From: Azospirillum ramasamyi
GTDB lineage: Bacteria > Pseudomonadota > Alphaproteobacteria > Azospirillales > Azospirillaceae
Assembly: GCF_003233655.1 (NCBI RefSeq)
Contig: NZ_CP029830.1
Coordinates: forward strand, 43,501 to 107,500
Length of the DNA: 64,000 nt
Direction: 5' to 3'
Every line of letters starts with the position of its first letter. Position 1 is the stretch's first letter. Of this stretch, positions 13,921 through 22,586 are shown piece by piece. The notes beneath the pieces were generated by a model, which had not been told where the DNA came from, did not search any database, and worked only from the letters and a program-made list of their open reading frames with translations. The translations under genes were made by a program, and so were the position numbers.

Positions 13921-15564
13921 ATGACCGCCGCCCCGCTCCCCTCCACCTCGGCCGACGACGTCGCCAACTTGCGCGCTGCCTTGGCGCAGGCCGAGGCGCG
14001 GGCGGATGCGGCGGAAGCCGAAGCGGCGCGGGCCAAGGCGATGGCGTCGAACACCGAGGCGCTGATCGCCGGCCTGAAGCTGGAAATCGAGAAACTCCGG
14101 CGCGAACTCTACGGGACGCGCTCCGAGCGCAAGGCGCGTCTGCTGGACCAGTTGGAGTTCCAGCTCGAAGAGTTGGAAGCGACGGCCGGCGAGGACGAAC
14201 TGGCGGCCGAGCAGGCCGCTGCCAAAACCACCGCGGTGGCGGCCTTTACCCGCAAACGGCCATCACGCCAGCCCTTCCCCGACCACCTGCCGCGCGAGCG
14301 CGTCGTTGTGCCGGCACCGGCGAGCTGCCCGTGCTGCGGCTCGGACAAGCTGTGCAAGCTGGGCGAGACGATCACCGAGACGCTGGAGGTGATCCCGCGC
14401 CAGTGGAAGGTGATCCAGACGGTGCGCGAGCGGTTCTCCTGCCGGGCCTGCGAGACGATCAGCCAGCCGCCGGCGCCGTTCCACGCCACCCCACGGGGCT
14501 GGGCCGGCCCCAACCTGCTGGCCACCCTCCTGTTCGAGAAGTTCGGCCAGCATCAGCCGCTGAACCGGCAGGCCGAACGCTTTGCGCGCGAGGGCGTGCC
14601 GCTCAGCCTGTCCACCCTGGCCGACCAGGTGGGCGCCGCCGCCGCGGTGCTGAAGCCGCTGCACGACCTGATCGCCGCGCATGTACTGGCAGCCGAGCGG
14701 CTGCATGGAGACGACACGCCCGTGCCCGTGCTGGCCAAAGGCAAGACCGACACCGGGCGGCTGTGGGTGTATGTGCGTGATGACCGGCCGTTTGCCGGCC
14801 AAGCCCCACCGGCAGCGCTGTTCCACTATTCGCGAGACCGCAAGGGCGAGCATCCCGAACGGCACCTGGCCGGCTTCACGGGCTGGCTGCAGGCCGATGC
14901 GTTCGCCGGCTATAACCGGCTGTACGAACCTGAGCGCCGACCGGGGCCGATCAGCGCCGCACTGTGCTGGGCGCATGCAAGGCGCGGCTTCTTCAAGCTG
15001 GCCGACATCGCCGCGAACACCAGACGCGGCAAGGATGCCCCGCCGATCTCACCGCTGGCCCTGGAAGCCGTGACCCACATCGACGCCCTCTTCGATCTCG
15101 AGCGCGCCCTGAACGGCAAGCCCGCGGCCGAGCGGCTGGCGGCCCGCCAGGAGCACGGCGTCGCCCTGGTGGCCACGCTGGAGAACTGGATGCGGACGGA
15201 GCGCGCCCGGCTCTCCCGCCATGCCCCCGTGGCCAAGGCGATGGACTACATGCTGACGCGCTGGGACGGCTTCACGCGCTTCCTCGGCGACGGCCGGCTG
15301 TGCCTGACCAACAATGCCGCCGAACGCGGCCTGCGCGGGATCGCTTTGGGCCGGAAAGCGTGGCTGTTCTGCGGCTCCGATCGCGGCGGGCAGCGGGCGG
15401 CGATCATGTACGGCCTGATCACCACGGCGAAGCTCAACGACGTCGATCCCCAGGCATGGCTCGCCGACGTCCTGGCCCGCATCAACGACATCCCCCAAAC
15501 CCGCCTGCACGAACTCCTCCCCTGGGAATGGAAGGCAATCCGCGAGCAGACGAAAGCTGCCTGA
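13921..15564 (+). CDS. tnpC: IS66 transposase TnpC
   Basis: 547 residues. Order: coiled-coil N-terminus (about 10-85, Ala/Glu rich), a zinc-binding CPCCG motif near 138 and CRAC near 175, then the DDE domain with HGDDTPVPVLAKGKTDTGR near 262, HARRGFFKLAD near 352 and the late LCLTNNAAERGLRGIALGRKAW near 460. All landmarks are present, so it is probably functional. Confidence 0.95.
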   Translation: MTAAPLPSTSADDVANLRAALAQAEARADAAEAEAARAKAMASNTEALIAGLKLEIEKLRRELYGTRSERKARLLDQLEFQLEELEATAGEDELAAEQAAAKTTAVAAFTRKRPSRQPFPDHLPRERVVVPAPASCPCCGSDKLCKLGETITETLEVIPRQWKVIQTVRERFSCRACETISQPPAPFHATPRGWAGPNLLATLLFEKFGQHQPLNRQAERFAREGVPLSLSTLADQVGAAAAVLKPLHDLIAAHVLAAERLHGDDTPVPVLAKGKTDTGRLWVYVRDDRPFAGQAPPAALFHYSRDRKGEHPERHLAGFTGWLQADAFAGYNRLYEPERRPGPISAALCWAHARRGFFKLADIAANTRRGKDAPPISPLALEAVTHIDALFDLERALNGKPAAERLAARQEHGVALVATLENWMRTERARLSRHAPVAKAMDYMLTRWDGFTRFLGDGRLCLTNNAAERGLRGIALGRKAWLFCGSDRGGQRAAIMYGLITTAKLNDVDPQAWLADVLARINDIPQTRLHELLPWEWKAIREQTKAA

Positions 15565-15588
15565 CCGCGGCACTCAGCGGATGCTTAC

Positions 15589-16164
15589 GGAGCGGCTGCA
15601 TCGCGTTCTGCTCGACCGGCTCGGCTATGGCAACGCCATCAACTGGGATCGTGCGGCGGTGGACAGCGCCAGCGTTCCAGCAAAAAGGGGGGCGAGGAGA
15701 CCGGCCCGAACCCGACGGATCGCGGCAAGCCGGGCTCCAAGCGCCACATCCTCGTCGATGCTAACGGCATCCCGCTCGCCCTGAGGATCTCGCCAGCCAA
15801 CCGGCACGACAGCAAGCTGCTGGAGGCGCTGGTCGATGCCGTGCCGGCGATCCGCCAGTGTGCGGGCCGGCCCCGGCGCCGCCCGGCCAAGCTGCACGCC
15901 GACAAGGGCTACGACTTTGCACACTGCCGGCAGGCGCTGCGCCAACGAGCGATCATTCCGCGGATCGCCCGGCGTGGCGTCGAGAGCAGCGAGCGTCTTG
16001 GCCGACACCGATGGGTGGTCGAGCGTACGCTCGCTTGGTTCGCCCGCTTCCGCCGCATCGCCGTCCGCTACGAACGGCGCGCCGACATCTTCACTGCCTT
16101 TCACCATATCGCGGCCAGCCTCATCTGCTGGCGCTTCGTCCAGAGATGGTTCTGTTAGGCGCTC
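15589..16164 (+). mobile_element. IS5-family element, left-truncated fragment (576 bp)
   Basis: This matches the last 576 bases of the complete IS5-family element at 37336-38187 (homologous to 37612-38187). The 5' 276 bases are missing at the IS66 junction. The right end with GGCGCTC is intact. Two frames continue the transposase (15589-15784 and a frame ending at 16158), joined by the usual A/G slippery run. It is inactive by truncation but remains a long direct repeat with the complete copy. Confidence 0.92.
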
Positions 16165-16187
16165 TTATCCTCGGCGCAGGCACGCCG

Positions 16188-16655
16188 TCACGGAATGGCC
16201 CATCTGAAAAGCCCAACCTTCACCTTTACGCCATTCTGTCGGCAGAAGTCGGCGATGAAGGACTCGGCGACATCATGACGCAGACCCTTTGCGAATCCAG
16301 GATTAACTCTGCATATCATCTGAACGAGATCCGACTTTTCCTTGGCGTCGAGCTTCTTGTCCCTTTCAGTGAACTGACGAAGCATGCCCTCCATTTGCTT
16401 GAGCAAGGCGACTTCGTTGGCGACCAAAAGCGTCTCCAGTTCCATTTCAGCGGCGAGTTCGGCCGTCTTCTGATCCAAGCCGCAGGCCTGCGTGCCATGG
16501 GCGATCACGGCACGCCATGTGGCGGCATCGCAGTAGGAGTCGAATACGCGGCCGACGATGTGGCGACGAAAGGCGTCCAGATCAGGGCTGGGGCCTCCAC
16601 CGGCTAGGCCAGGCGTTCCCGACACCATGCCGAACTTGGATAGAGGCACCACCAT
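16188..16655 (-). CDS. Unknown protein linked to the Ter metabolite operon, 155 aa
   Basis: I do not recognise this family. From about residue 25 on it is mostly helical: VGRVFDSYCDAATWRAVI, then a long amphipathic helix (TAELAAEMELETLLVANEV onward), a basic segment RQFTERDKKLDAKEKSDL, and a C-terminal VGLFRWAIP. There is no signal peptide. GAGGGA lies 9 bases before ATG 16655. It is the last gene of the minus-strand operon beginning at 21440, 119 bases after the C-C lyase. Its stop is only 24 bases from the IS fragment, so a lost C-terminus cannot be excluded. Confidence 0.55.
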   Translation of the reverse strand: MVVPLSKFGMVSGTPGLAGGGPSPDLDAFRRHIVGRVFDSYCDAATWRAVIAHGTQACGLDQKTAELAAEMELETLLVANEVALLKQMEGMLRQFTERDKKLDAKEKSDLVQMICRVNPGFAKGLRHDVAESFIADFCRQNGVKVKVGLFRWAIP

Positions 16656-16774
16656 CTGACGATATCCCTCGCGTACGGGCCACTCAAATTCCGGCAGGCA
16701 TTCTAGCCTCGCCTACCACGGCGATAAAGGATTGAATGCGTTCGCCATTCTGGCAACAATGCGGGCGTCTCATG

Positions 16775-17737
16775 TCATGAACGTGAGAGAACCTTCACCT
16801 TGCAGGCGCCGATACGCACCTCATCACCGACACCCAGCCCACTATCCGAGAAATCTGTCGCAGTGCCATAAATCGCTGCCTGTTCCATGATGCGTGCCGC
16901 CCAGTTGGCATGGGTAGCCGGCTCGCACATTACCTTGTCGATCTGGAACACCGCAGGTGCGTCGTCATCGAGAATCCTCCTGGCGATCCTGAAGTCCGCT
17001 TCAGACACGCGATATTCCTGCTCGATGAGACTCACCTGGGACGGGTGGATTGCTGTCTTTCCGACCAAGCCATGCTCCAGGTCGCGCCGAACCTCCACCC
17101 GAAGGGCATCGGCGTCGCTGAAGTCGTCGAAAACGGGAGCCGTGAGCGGAAAACCGAAGGGGCGGAACGCGGCCACGAGCGAGGCGACCACCGGCCCCGC
17201 AGCAGTGTCGTAGATCGTCCGCCCAGGGCTGCGGCGGATGCCGAGCAAGTTCAGGATGTCATTTCCTCCGATGCGGAGGGCCAGCACCCTCTCCCTCAGC
17301 CCGGACTCGGAGAGCATCGTCCGCAGTTCGGCGATAGCAAACGGATCGAACGCCTCACGGGTTTCCAGGGTCGGCATGAGCACGAATCGTGAGGAAGCTG
17401 GGATGTGATAGGAGAACGCCCGGACCGAGTCTCGCGTTGATTTCGGGAGGACGAACCCATGCACCCGCTCAACACCCGGCATCGAGAGAATCCTCGCCAG
17501 AATGTTGGGGGACCTCGGGCGGATGAAGACGAGCGGACCACCTTTGCGAAGCTGCGGCAGGCACTGCCTCAGATTGGCAAGAGCCATCTCGACATCACCC
17601 TCAAGGATGCTGTCCTCCGTGCAGAGGATCACGGAACGCAGGCGCGGAAGCCGATCGCCATTGGCCGACGCAACGAGGTCGTGGCGCGTCGCGGGGACGT
17701 AGAGACTGGCGCCGAGATTGAGGTATGAGAATGCCAT
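16775..17737 (-). CDS. Citrate-lyase-beta-like C-C lyase of the Ter metabolite module
   Basis: 320 residues of the HpcH/HpaI aldolase - citrate lyase beta superfamily (TIM barrel, CoA-ester or oxo-acid C-C bond cleavage with a divalent metal). Visible landmarks: RSVILCTEDSI near 37, GPLVFIRPRSPN near 68, FVLMPTLETREAF near 110 (metal-binding Glu) and GKTAIHPSQVSLIEQEY near 220. A small beta tail follows (DEVRIGACKVKVL). This type is a standing member of predicted Ter-linked biosynthetic operons together with PRTases, HAD and ATP-grasp enzymes. ATG 17737 lies 2 bases after the upstream stop. Confidence 0.85.
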   Translation of the reverse strand: MAFSYLNLGASLYVPATRHDLVASANGDRLPRLRSVILCTEDSILEGDVEMALANLRQCLPQLRKGGPLVFIRPRSPNILARILSMPGVERVHGFVLPKSTRDSVRAFSYHIPASSRFVLMPTLETREAFDPFAIAELRTMLSESGLRERVLALRIGGNDILNLLGIRRSPGRTIYDTAAGPVVASLVAAFRPFGFPLTAPVFDDFSDADALRVEVRRDLEHGLVGKTAIHPSQVSLIEQEYRVSEADFRIARRILDDDAPAVFQIDKVMCEPATHANWAARIMEQAAIYGTATDFSDSGLGVGDEVRIGACKVKVLSRS

Positions 17738-17739
17738 GA

Positions 17740-18837
17740 TCAGTCGGCTCCGACGGTCCTGATGATGGCGCATGCACGATAGGGAAGCTTCGGATCGACC
17801 TCGACGGCGACATCCTTCTCGGCTGCTAGTGTCATGATGTGCCTGACGTCCGCTCCTTCCGGATCCCTGACGAAGAGACGGTCAGGGAGGCGCCTGAGAA
17901 GCGCCCTTGTGGCCTCACCGATACCCGGCTTCACGCGGTTCCGGTCCTTGGCACCGGTCCTCTGGAGCATCTCCTCTACGAAGGCGGCGGAGACCCGTGC
18001 GGCCGCCTCGCGGTCACCGTAACCCCAACTCGCGGGAAGAACCTCGTCGCTCTCCAGACATGCGAGCACATCCTTCATCTGTTCATCGACATACCAGCGG
18101 CTCATGTCCTCGGCGGCCAGCCCGTCCAACCGCATGCATCCATGGAAATCGCTGGGGCCGATAAGTTCGTCAGAGTGGATGGTGCGGCTGATGAGCCCGG
18201 AGATGATGCCGTTCAAGATGGCAGAGGGAATGACATAGTCTTCGTCGCCAGCAGCGAGCGTTGCCACCCCGGCAAGGTCGGAGAGGACGCAGAACGGGGC
18301 ATCGACGAGTTCGGGCAGGTCCGCCGAAAGCGATGCAACCAATTCGCTCCCGATCGCCCCCTTGCCGGTCCAGCCGTCCACGAAGACGACGTCCCCGCTG
18401 TCGTGGCGCTGAAGAATCAGCGCCATGGCGATCAGGTCGAGGCCCTTGTCGCGGATGATCGAGACGGAATAGTGTTTGACCTTCCGGCCGAGGCAGGCAA
18501 GGGAGCGCCTCAGCAAGACCCCGATGGGTGTCCCGGCGCGGGCCAAGCTCACCAATGCGATCTCGCCCCCAGGTCTGCCGGCGAGGGCTTTTGCCAGCCT
18601 GGCGACATCCCTGCCCACACGTCCACGGTTCTGGCTGAAAGCTTCGTGAAACGCGGCTAGGTACTGGGAAGGCGGGGCGGTCTCCTGCGCCAGCATCTCG
18701 GAGTAGTGACGCCTGCCGCTTTGGATGGCAACCTCCTTCTCTGCCACGTCGACGAATCGCATCACAACCGGCTTGAGCAGAAACGTCACGTCGGCAGGGT
18801 CATAGCTGCCGCTGAACCCGAGGCATTCTTGGCTCAT
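17740..18837 (-). CDS. PRTase-PELOTA protein (StiP-like) of the Ter metabolite module
   Basis: 365 residues. The N-terminal part is a phosphoribosyltransferase-type domain: FSGSYDPADVTFLLKPV at about 7-23, ALVSLARAGTPIGVLLRR near 95, and the PRPP-loop-like VFVDGWTGKGAIGSEL near 150. The C-terminal ~70 residues (LFVRDPEGADVRHIMTLA onward) match the PELOTA RNA-binding domain. This arrangement is annotated in databases as cysteine protease StiP family, but the PRTase reading better fits the motifs. It starts at ATG 18837, overlapping the HAD stop by 4 bases (ATGA), which rules out the longer upstream frame. Confidence 0.82.
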   Translation of the reverse strand: MSQECLGFSGSYDPADVTFLLKPVVMRFVDVAEKEVAIQSGRRHYSEMLAQETAPPSQYLAAFHEAFSQNRGRVGRDVARLAKALAGRPGGEIALVSLARAGTPIGVLLRRSLACLGRKVKHYSVSIIRDKGLDLIAMALILQRHDSGDVVFVDGWTGKGAIGSELVASLSADLPELVDAPFCVLSDLAGVATLAAGDEDYVIPSAILNGIISGLISRTIHSDELIGPSDFHGCMRLDGLAAEDMSRWYVDEQMKDVLACLESDEVLPASWGYGDREAAARVSAAFVEEMLQRTGAKDRNRVKPGIGEATRALLRRLPDRLFVRDPEGADVRHIMTLAAEKDVAVEVDPKLPYRACAIIRTVGAD

Positions 18838-19589
18838 GCAGAATCGCCCCCCGTCGTCACGAGCCGACTCGAACAGGAAAGCAGGGAGAAGAGCTGGGAC
18901 TTGGATGGGGCCACAGCGAAATCGCAAAGCCTCATGTAGCCCATGTCAGTCAGGCTGTCGCCGACTCCGACGGTCAGCACGTCCTTGTCCCCTACGATCC
19001 GCTCCAGGAAGAAGGCGACGGCCCTCTCCTTGCCGAGGAAAGGAGGCAAAACGGCCATGTTCGTCCCATTCAGGTGGAGGGTCCACCCCTCCGGGATGGC
19101 TCCCGAAGCAGAGGTCGCGAGACGAGCCATCTCATCGGTGTCGTGGCCGTTGTGCTTCACCGAAAGGTAAAGGGAGAGTCCCATGTCGTGGATGACCCTG
19201 TGGCGGACGTCGATGCCAAGTTCCCCGGCAATAGAGGCGATCCGTCTGTGCAAGGCGTCCAAAGCCGCCGTTGCCGCCGCCGAGGAGATTTCCCCGTGCC
19301 ACTCAGGATGAGGTTCACCGTTCGGCAGGAGGATGACGCCACCGAATGAGCAGATGGCGAAATCTCCCAGTGGGAGGAGCACCCGCTTGAAAGCGTCGAC
19401 GCTGCGACCCGTGACGGGGACGACGCGGGCGTCCTGCGCGAGCCATTCCAGGAAGGCGGACTGCTTCCGGCACTGGAACGAGAGCGGGCGCCCGTCCTTG
19501 TCCACAGCGGCAAGCTTAGTCGCCTTCGGGTTTTTCCTCGTGGTCTGGAAGAGCGTGTCATCCAGGTCGACAAAAACGACTCGCTTCAT
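18834..19589 (-). CDS. HAD-family phosphatase of the Ter metabolite module
   Basis: 251 residues of the Cof-type haloacid dehalogenase superfamily. Motif I is VFVDLDDTLF at about 4-13 (nucleophile D8, acid D10), motif II VVPVTGRS near 60, motif III K in GKERAVAF near 190, and motif IV GVGDSLTDMGYM near 210. It probably removes a phosphate from a sugar or nucleotide intermediate. ATG 19589 is one base after the PRTase-TRSP stop, and its own stop overlaps the next start, so it is tightly translated with both neighbours. Confidence 0.87.
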   Translation of the reverse strand: MKRVVFVDLDDTLFQTTRKNPKATKLAAVDKDGRPLSFQCRKQSAFLEWLAQDARVVPVTGRSVDAFKRVLLPLGDFAICSFGGVILLPNGEPHPEWHGEISSAAATAALDALHRRIASIAGELGIDVRHRVIHDMGLSLYLSVKHNGHDTDEMARLATSASGAIPEGWTLHLNGTNMAVLPPFLGKERAVAFFLERIVGDKDVLTVGVGDSLTDMGYMRLCDFAVAPSKSQLFSLLSCSSRLVTTGGDSA

Positions 19590-19590
19590 T

Positions 19591-20742
19591 TCAGACCTTC
19601 GCATCGGAGAAAAACACTGGTTCTGCGCCCAGCAGCTTCACCAGAGGCGTTTGGACCGTCGAGGGCGGCGTCTCGTAGCACACCAGAACTCTGTCGTATT
19701 GCCCTGGGCGGACCGAATAGATGAAGTTGGGAATGCCATCTTCGTAGGCGTCCTCGAATTCGATCACGCCATGGATGTCGTTCCCTTCCATGATCGGCGA
19801 GCGGGTTGTGGCCTGCACGCGGACGTCGGCGCCCATAGCGGACAAACGCCTTGCAAGCTGGAATGGTGGATAGACGAACTCTCCAGTCCCGAGGACGAGG
19901 ATGCGTTCTCCAACCTTTGCCCGGATCGCAAGGGCACTCTCGGGCAATGGGACGGACTTCCTCAGCCCGAGGCGTCCGAAGTTGCGGGTCAGGAGGTGGT
20001 CCTTGCAACTTCCGTTGCCCGTCACGTCCGGCATGACCGGTGGCGGTGCGTCAGAAGGGAGGAAGCGGTAGGAACCCTCAAGGAGTGAGACGAAATCCGT
20101 CCGGGCGGGCATCTCCGCACGGATCTCGGCATGCTTCCTCACCCCCATCCAGTCGGTGATGGTAACGCAGACGATGCGCTCAAGTTTGGGCATTTGGGTC
20201 CTGCACGCATGTGAGAGCGCCACGAATGTAGCCCCGGTCGAAGCCTCGTCATCGACGAGGACAAGCGTCCGGCAATCCGCGAAAAGTTCGACATCGATCG
20301 GGTCGGCGGGCTGATAGAGGAGATGGCTGGTAGCGTGGCTGTGGCTCTCCTCAAAGGTCGAGAGCAGCGGGTGCCGCAGCTTATATCGCGTCGAGTGAAT
20401 GAACAGGAGATCGTCCCGGTGCGACATCAGACGCCAAGACTCATGGACGCCCTGCCCCAGGCAGACGGCGGTCTCCGCCATTCCAACCACCACGACCGGC
20501 CCTGGCAGAGAGCTGTCCAGCTTCGCCCCCAATCGGCGGTGCGCCATCCTCATTACCTGTGGATGGACAGGGAGGTGCCGCCCCAGGACTCGGCTGACGA
20601 AAAGGAACGGCCGCTTGGGATTCCGCCTGCTGGCAAACCCACACAGGAACCGGAGCGGCAGGTCCCAACGCTCGGCGTCAACGGCCAAATCGCCTCCGGC
20701 CAATCTGACGGCGAAGTCGGCGTCGTTTTGCATAATGGTCAT
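19591..20742 (-). CDS. Phosphoribosyltransferase with C-terminal TRSP domain
   Basis: 383 residues. The N-terminal PRTase-like half contains PGPVVVVGMAETAVCLG near 82 and the PRPP-binding loop TLVLVDDEASTGATFVAL near 165. The C-terminal half has GERILVLGTGEFVYPPF near 290 and the literal TRSP motif (VQATTRSPIMEG near 318) that names the domain. This pairing is known from Ter-linked operons predicted to make a nucleoside-like compound. ATG 20742 overlaps the upstream stop by 4 bases (ATGA). An open frame continues to 21267 but that part overlaps the membrane-protein gene and is not coding. Confidence 0.88.
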   Translation of the reverse strand: MTIMQNDADFAVRLAGGDLAVDAERWDLPLRFLCGFASRRNPKRPFLFVSRVLGRHLPVHPQVMRMAHRRLGAKLDSSLPGPVVVVGMAETAVCLGQGVHESWRLMSHRDDLLFIHSTRYKLRHPLLSTFEESHSHATSHLLYQPADPIDVELFADCRTLVLVDDEASTGATFVALSHACRTQMPKLERIVCVTITDWMGVRKHAEIRAEMPARTDFVSLLEGSYRFLPSDAPPPVMPDVTGNGSCKDHLLTRNFGRLGLRKSVPLPESALAIRAKVGERILVLGTGEFVYPPFQLARRLSAMGADVRVQATTRSPIMEGNDIHGVIEFEDAYEDGIPNFIYSVRPGQYDRVLVCYETPPSTVQTPLVKLLGAEPVFFSDAKV

Positions 20743-21440
20743 GCGAACCGGCTTCGCAGGTCTTCGACGAAATGACCGATGCCCCTCTCCCGGTTGCGGA
20801 CGAACGTCGCCGCAAAAGCGAGAATTGCTACCGCGATGGCCGCGATGGCCGCGCTGGCGGCCCGATTGTTTCTGGCGGAGCGGCGACGTTCGGAGGCGGT
20901 CTTCCCTGAGGCGGGGGAGAACAGCATGGCGATGGCAAAGACGATGAGACCGAAGAACGCAATGCCCATGAGCGATTTCGTCGCCAACGCCAGGAGACCC
21001 TTCAGCGGGTTGGGGTTGTCCATGAAGGTCAGAATGGCGATGGCGGCAAAGGCGCCCACCGCGGTGTAGGTGATCGCGTCTCCGACCGTGCCCGCCACCT
21101 GTAAGTGGAGGCCATCCGCTAGGTAGTAAAGGCCGACCGGCAGCCAAGGGCAGAGGAAGGTCGCCGCGAGGTCGTTGTAGGTTCTGAACACCGTGACAGC
21201 CTGCCGAGAGGCGTAAAAGTTGCCGACCGCGGCGACCGCAGCCGCGGCCACAAGCGGAATATACCACTCGAACGAGGGATTCCTAAAAAGCCAAGTCGCG
21301 GCCTCCCGATACCAGGAAAGTACGGTCACGTCCCAGTATTGGTTCATTGGCCTAGCCGCCTCCTGGGCTCTGGCCTGAGCCACCGGCACGAGGAGCATGA
21401 CGGCGGTCGCGATCAAGCTCCTGCTGTATACGGATGACAT
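20739..21440 (-). CDS. Membrane protein leading the Ter metabolite operon
   Basis: 233 residues, unrecognised family. A signal peptide (residues 1-25, ending ARA-Q) is followed by about four hydrophobic helices: around 55-72, 85-105, 118-137 and 145-165. A basic stretch (SERRRSARNNR near 178) leads to a last helix near 190-207. It is the first gene of the five-enzyme minus-strand operon and is coupled to the PRTase-TRSP gene by ATGA. An export or sensing role is possible but only an inference. GGGGGAGG lies just before ATG 21440. Confidence 0.7.
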   Translation of the reverse strand: MSSVYSRSLIATAVMLLVPVAQARAQEAARPMNQYWDVTVLSWYREAATWLFRNPSFEWYIPLVAAAAVAAVGNFYASRQAVTVFRTYNDLAATFLCPWLPVGLYYLADGLHLQVAGTVGDAITYTAVGAFAAIAILTFMDNPNPLKGLLALATKSLMGIAFFGLIVFAIAMLFSPASGKTASERRRSARNNRAASAAIAAIAVAILAFAATFVRNRERGIGHFVEDLRSRFA

Positions 21441-21716
21441 ACCTCCCCCTCTTTTATGCATTCACACTTCCGCACGTCGCGACTGAGGACGGTCGCTTCA
21501 TCCAGGGCTCCACCTGAGTCATAGGACTGTCCTGCGGATGCCTATATTCGGTTTATTGCTGAGACAGAAGCTATCAAAACACTTAGGAACTATCAAGGGA
21601 TGCGACGGATGGACGAGTCCATTGGATGATGAGCAACCTGGAAATGTGACAAATGCTACCCTTCCGCACTTTCTTCTTGGGGCTGCGGCCGTGTGGAGCT
21701 CCAAACCAATTGACTA
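21441..21716. other. 276-base gap between the metabolite operon and IS5 copy 2
   Basis: No gene is supported here. The stretch is richer in A/T than the neighbours and must hold the current promoter of the operon starting at 21440, unless transcription enters from the IS. No certain -35/-10 pair could be picked. Confidence 0.4.
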
Positions 21717-22556
21717 GGGTCCGGACCCATAAAGAGCCTTTCCGGCAGGGAGCCGTTGTGATTCAACGCCGTGGAAAGGGGCTATGCGATGAGCGACGGT
21801 CAGTTCTGGTTGACGGTGGAGCAGTTCGGACGGCTTGAGCCGCACCTTCCGCGCAACACCCGCGGCAAGCCGCGCGTGGATGATCGTCGTGTGATCAGCG
21901 GAATCGTCCATGTGCTGAAGTCGGGTGGGCGCTGGGCGGATGCTCCACCGGTCTACGGCCCCCGCAAGACGCTCTACAACCGCTTCGTCCGCTGGGCGGC
22001 CAAGGGCGTGTGGGAAGACATCTTCCATGCGTTGGCAGCGGCAGGCGGCCCACCGGCCCGGGTGATGATCGACTCCACGGCGGTCCGCGCCCATCGTTCG
22101 GCGAGCGGCGGCAAAGGGGGGAGCGCGCTCAGGCCATCGGACGGTCCCGTGGCGGACGAACCACCAAAATCCACGCCCTGAGCGATCCACGCGGTCGGCC
22201 GCTCGCCTTCCTGTTGACCGGCGGTCAGGTTGCCGACTGCACCGCCGCCGACCGTCTGCTCGACCGGATGCCTGCTACCGATCTCCTGCACGGCGACAAG
22301 GGCTACGACAGTGCCGCTGTTCGCCGGAAGATCGAAGAGGCGGGAGCCGCGCCCAACATCCCGCCACGCGCCAACAAGCGCTGGAAAAACTGCTTCTCTC
22401 CCTACCTCTACCGGAACCGCAACGTCATCGAGCGCATGTTCGGACGCCTCAACGACTTCCGGCGCATCGCCACCCGTTACGACCGCTCCGCAACCAACTT
22501 CATGGCCGCCGTCCACATCGTGGCGACCGTCGCATACTGGTTATGAGTCCGGACCC
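21717..22556 (+). mobile_element. IS5-family element (IS427-group type), copy 2, 840 bp
   Basis: Inverted ends GGGTCCGGAC and flanking TA (reconstructed target CTAG) as in copy 1 at 11429-12268, opposite orientation and same length. It sits between the end of the Ter signalling operon (DUF4236 gene, 22587) and the start of the metabolite operon (21440), separating two modules that are read in the same direction. Confidence 0.92.
21771..22546 (+). CDS. IS5-family transposase, two overlapping frames (copy 2)
   Basis: The same two-frame arrangement as copy 1: frame A 21771-22181 and frame B ending 22546, in the -1 relation with the slippery run AAAGGGGGG near 22115. The products are identical to copy 1 over the compared translation, so duplication was recent. 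Frame B carries the catalytic region and ends with VHIVATVAYWL. Confidence 0.9.
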
Positions 22557-22586
22557 TAGCCGACTGTCCGGGAAACGGGGACCACT

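Larger units (their letters stand above)
12990..15588 (+). mobile_element. IS66-family element, 2,599 bp
   Basis: Ends are imperfect inverted repeats (left GTACGCCTCCGGTGAGTGCCGC; the right end read inward is GTAAGCATCCGCTGAGTGCCGC in shorter form: both share GTGAGTGCCGC or CTGAGTGCCGC). It carries the three standard genes tnpA, tnpB and tnpC. The flanks show no 8-bp target duplication (left TTCCCATG, right GGAGCGGC), and they belong to two different broken IS elements, so the present position reflects recombination or deletion rather than one clean insertion. Confidence 0.9.

Noticed and set aside
11429..22556. Composite transposon bounded by the two 840-bp IS5 copies
   Set aside because: Each copy has its own TA flanks with different neighbouring bases, and a 2-bp TA duplication cannot prove joint transposition. 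The tRNA repeats explain the island limits better.
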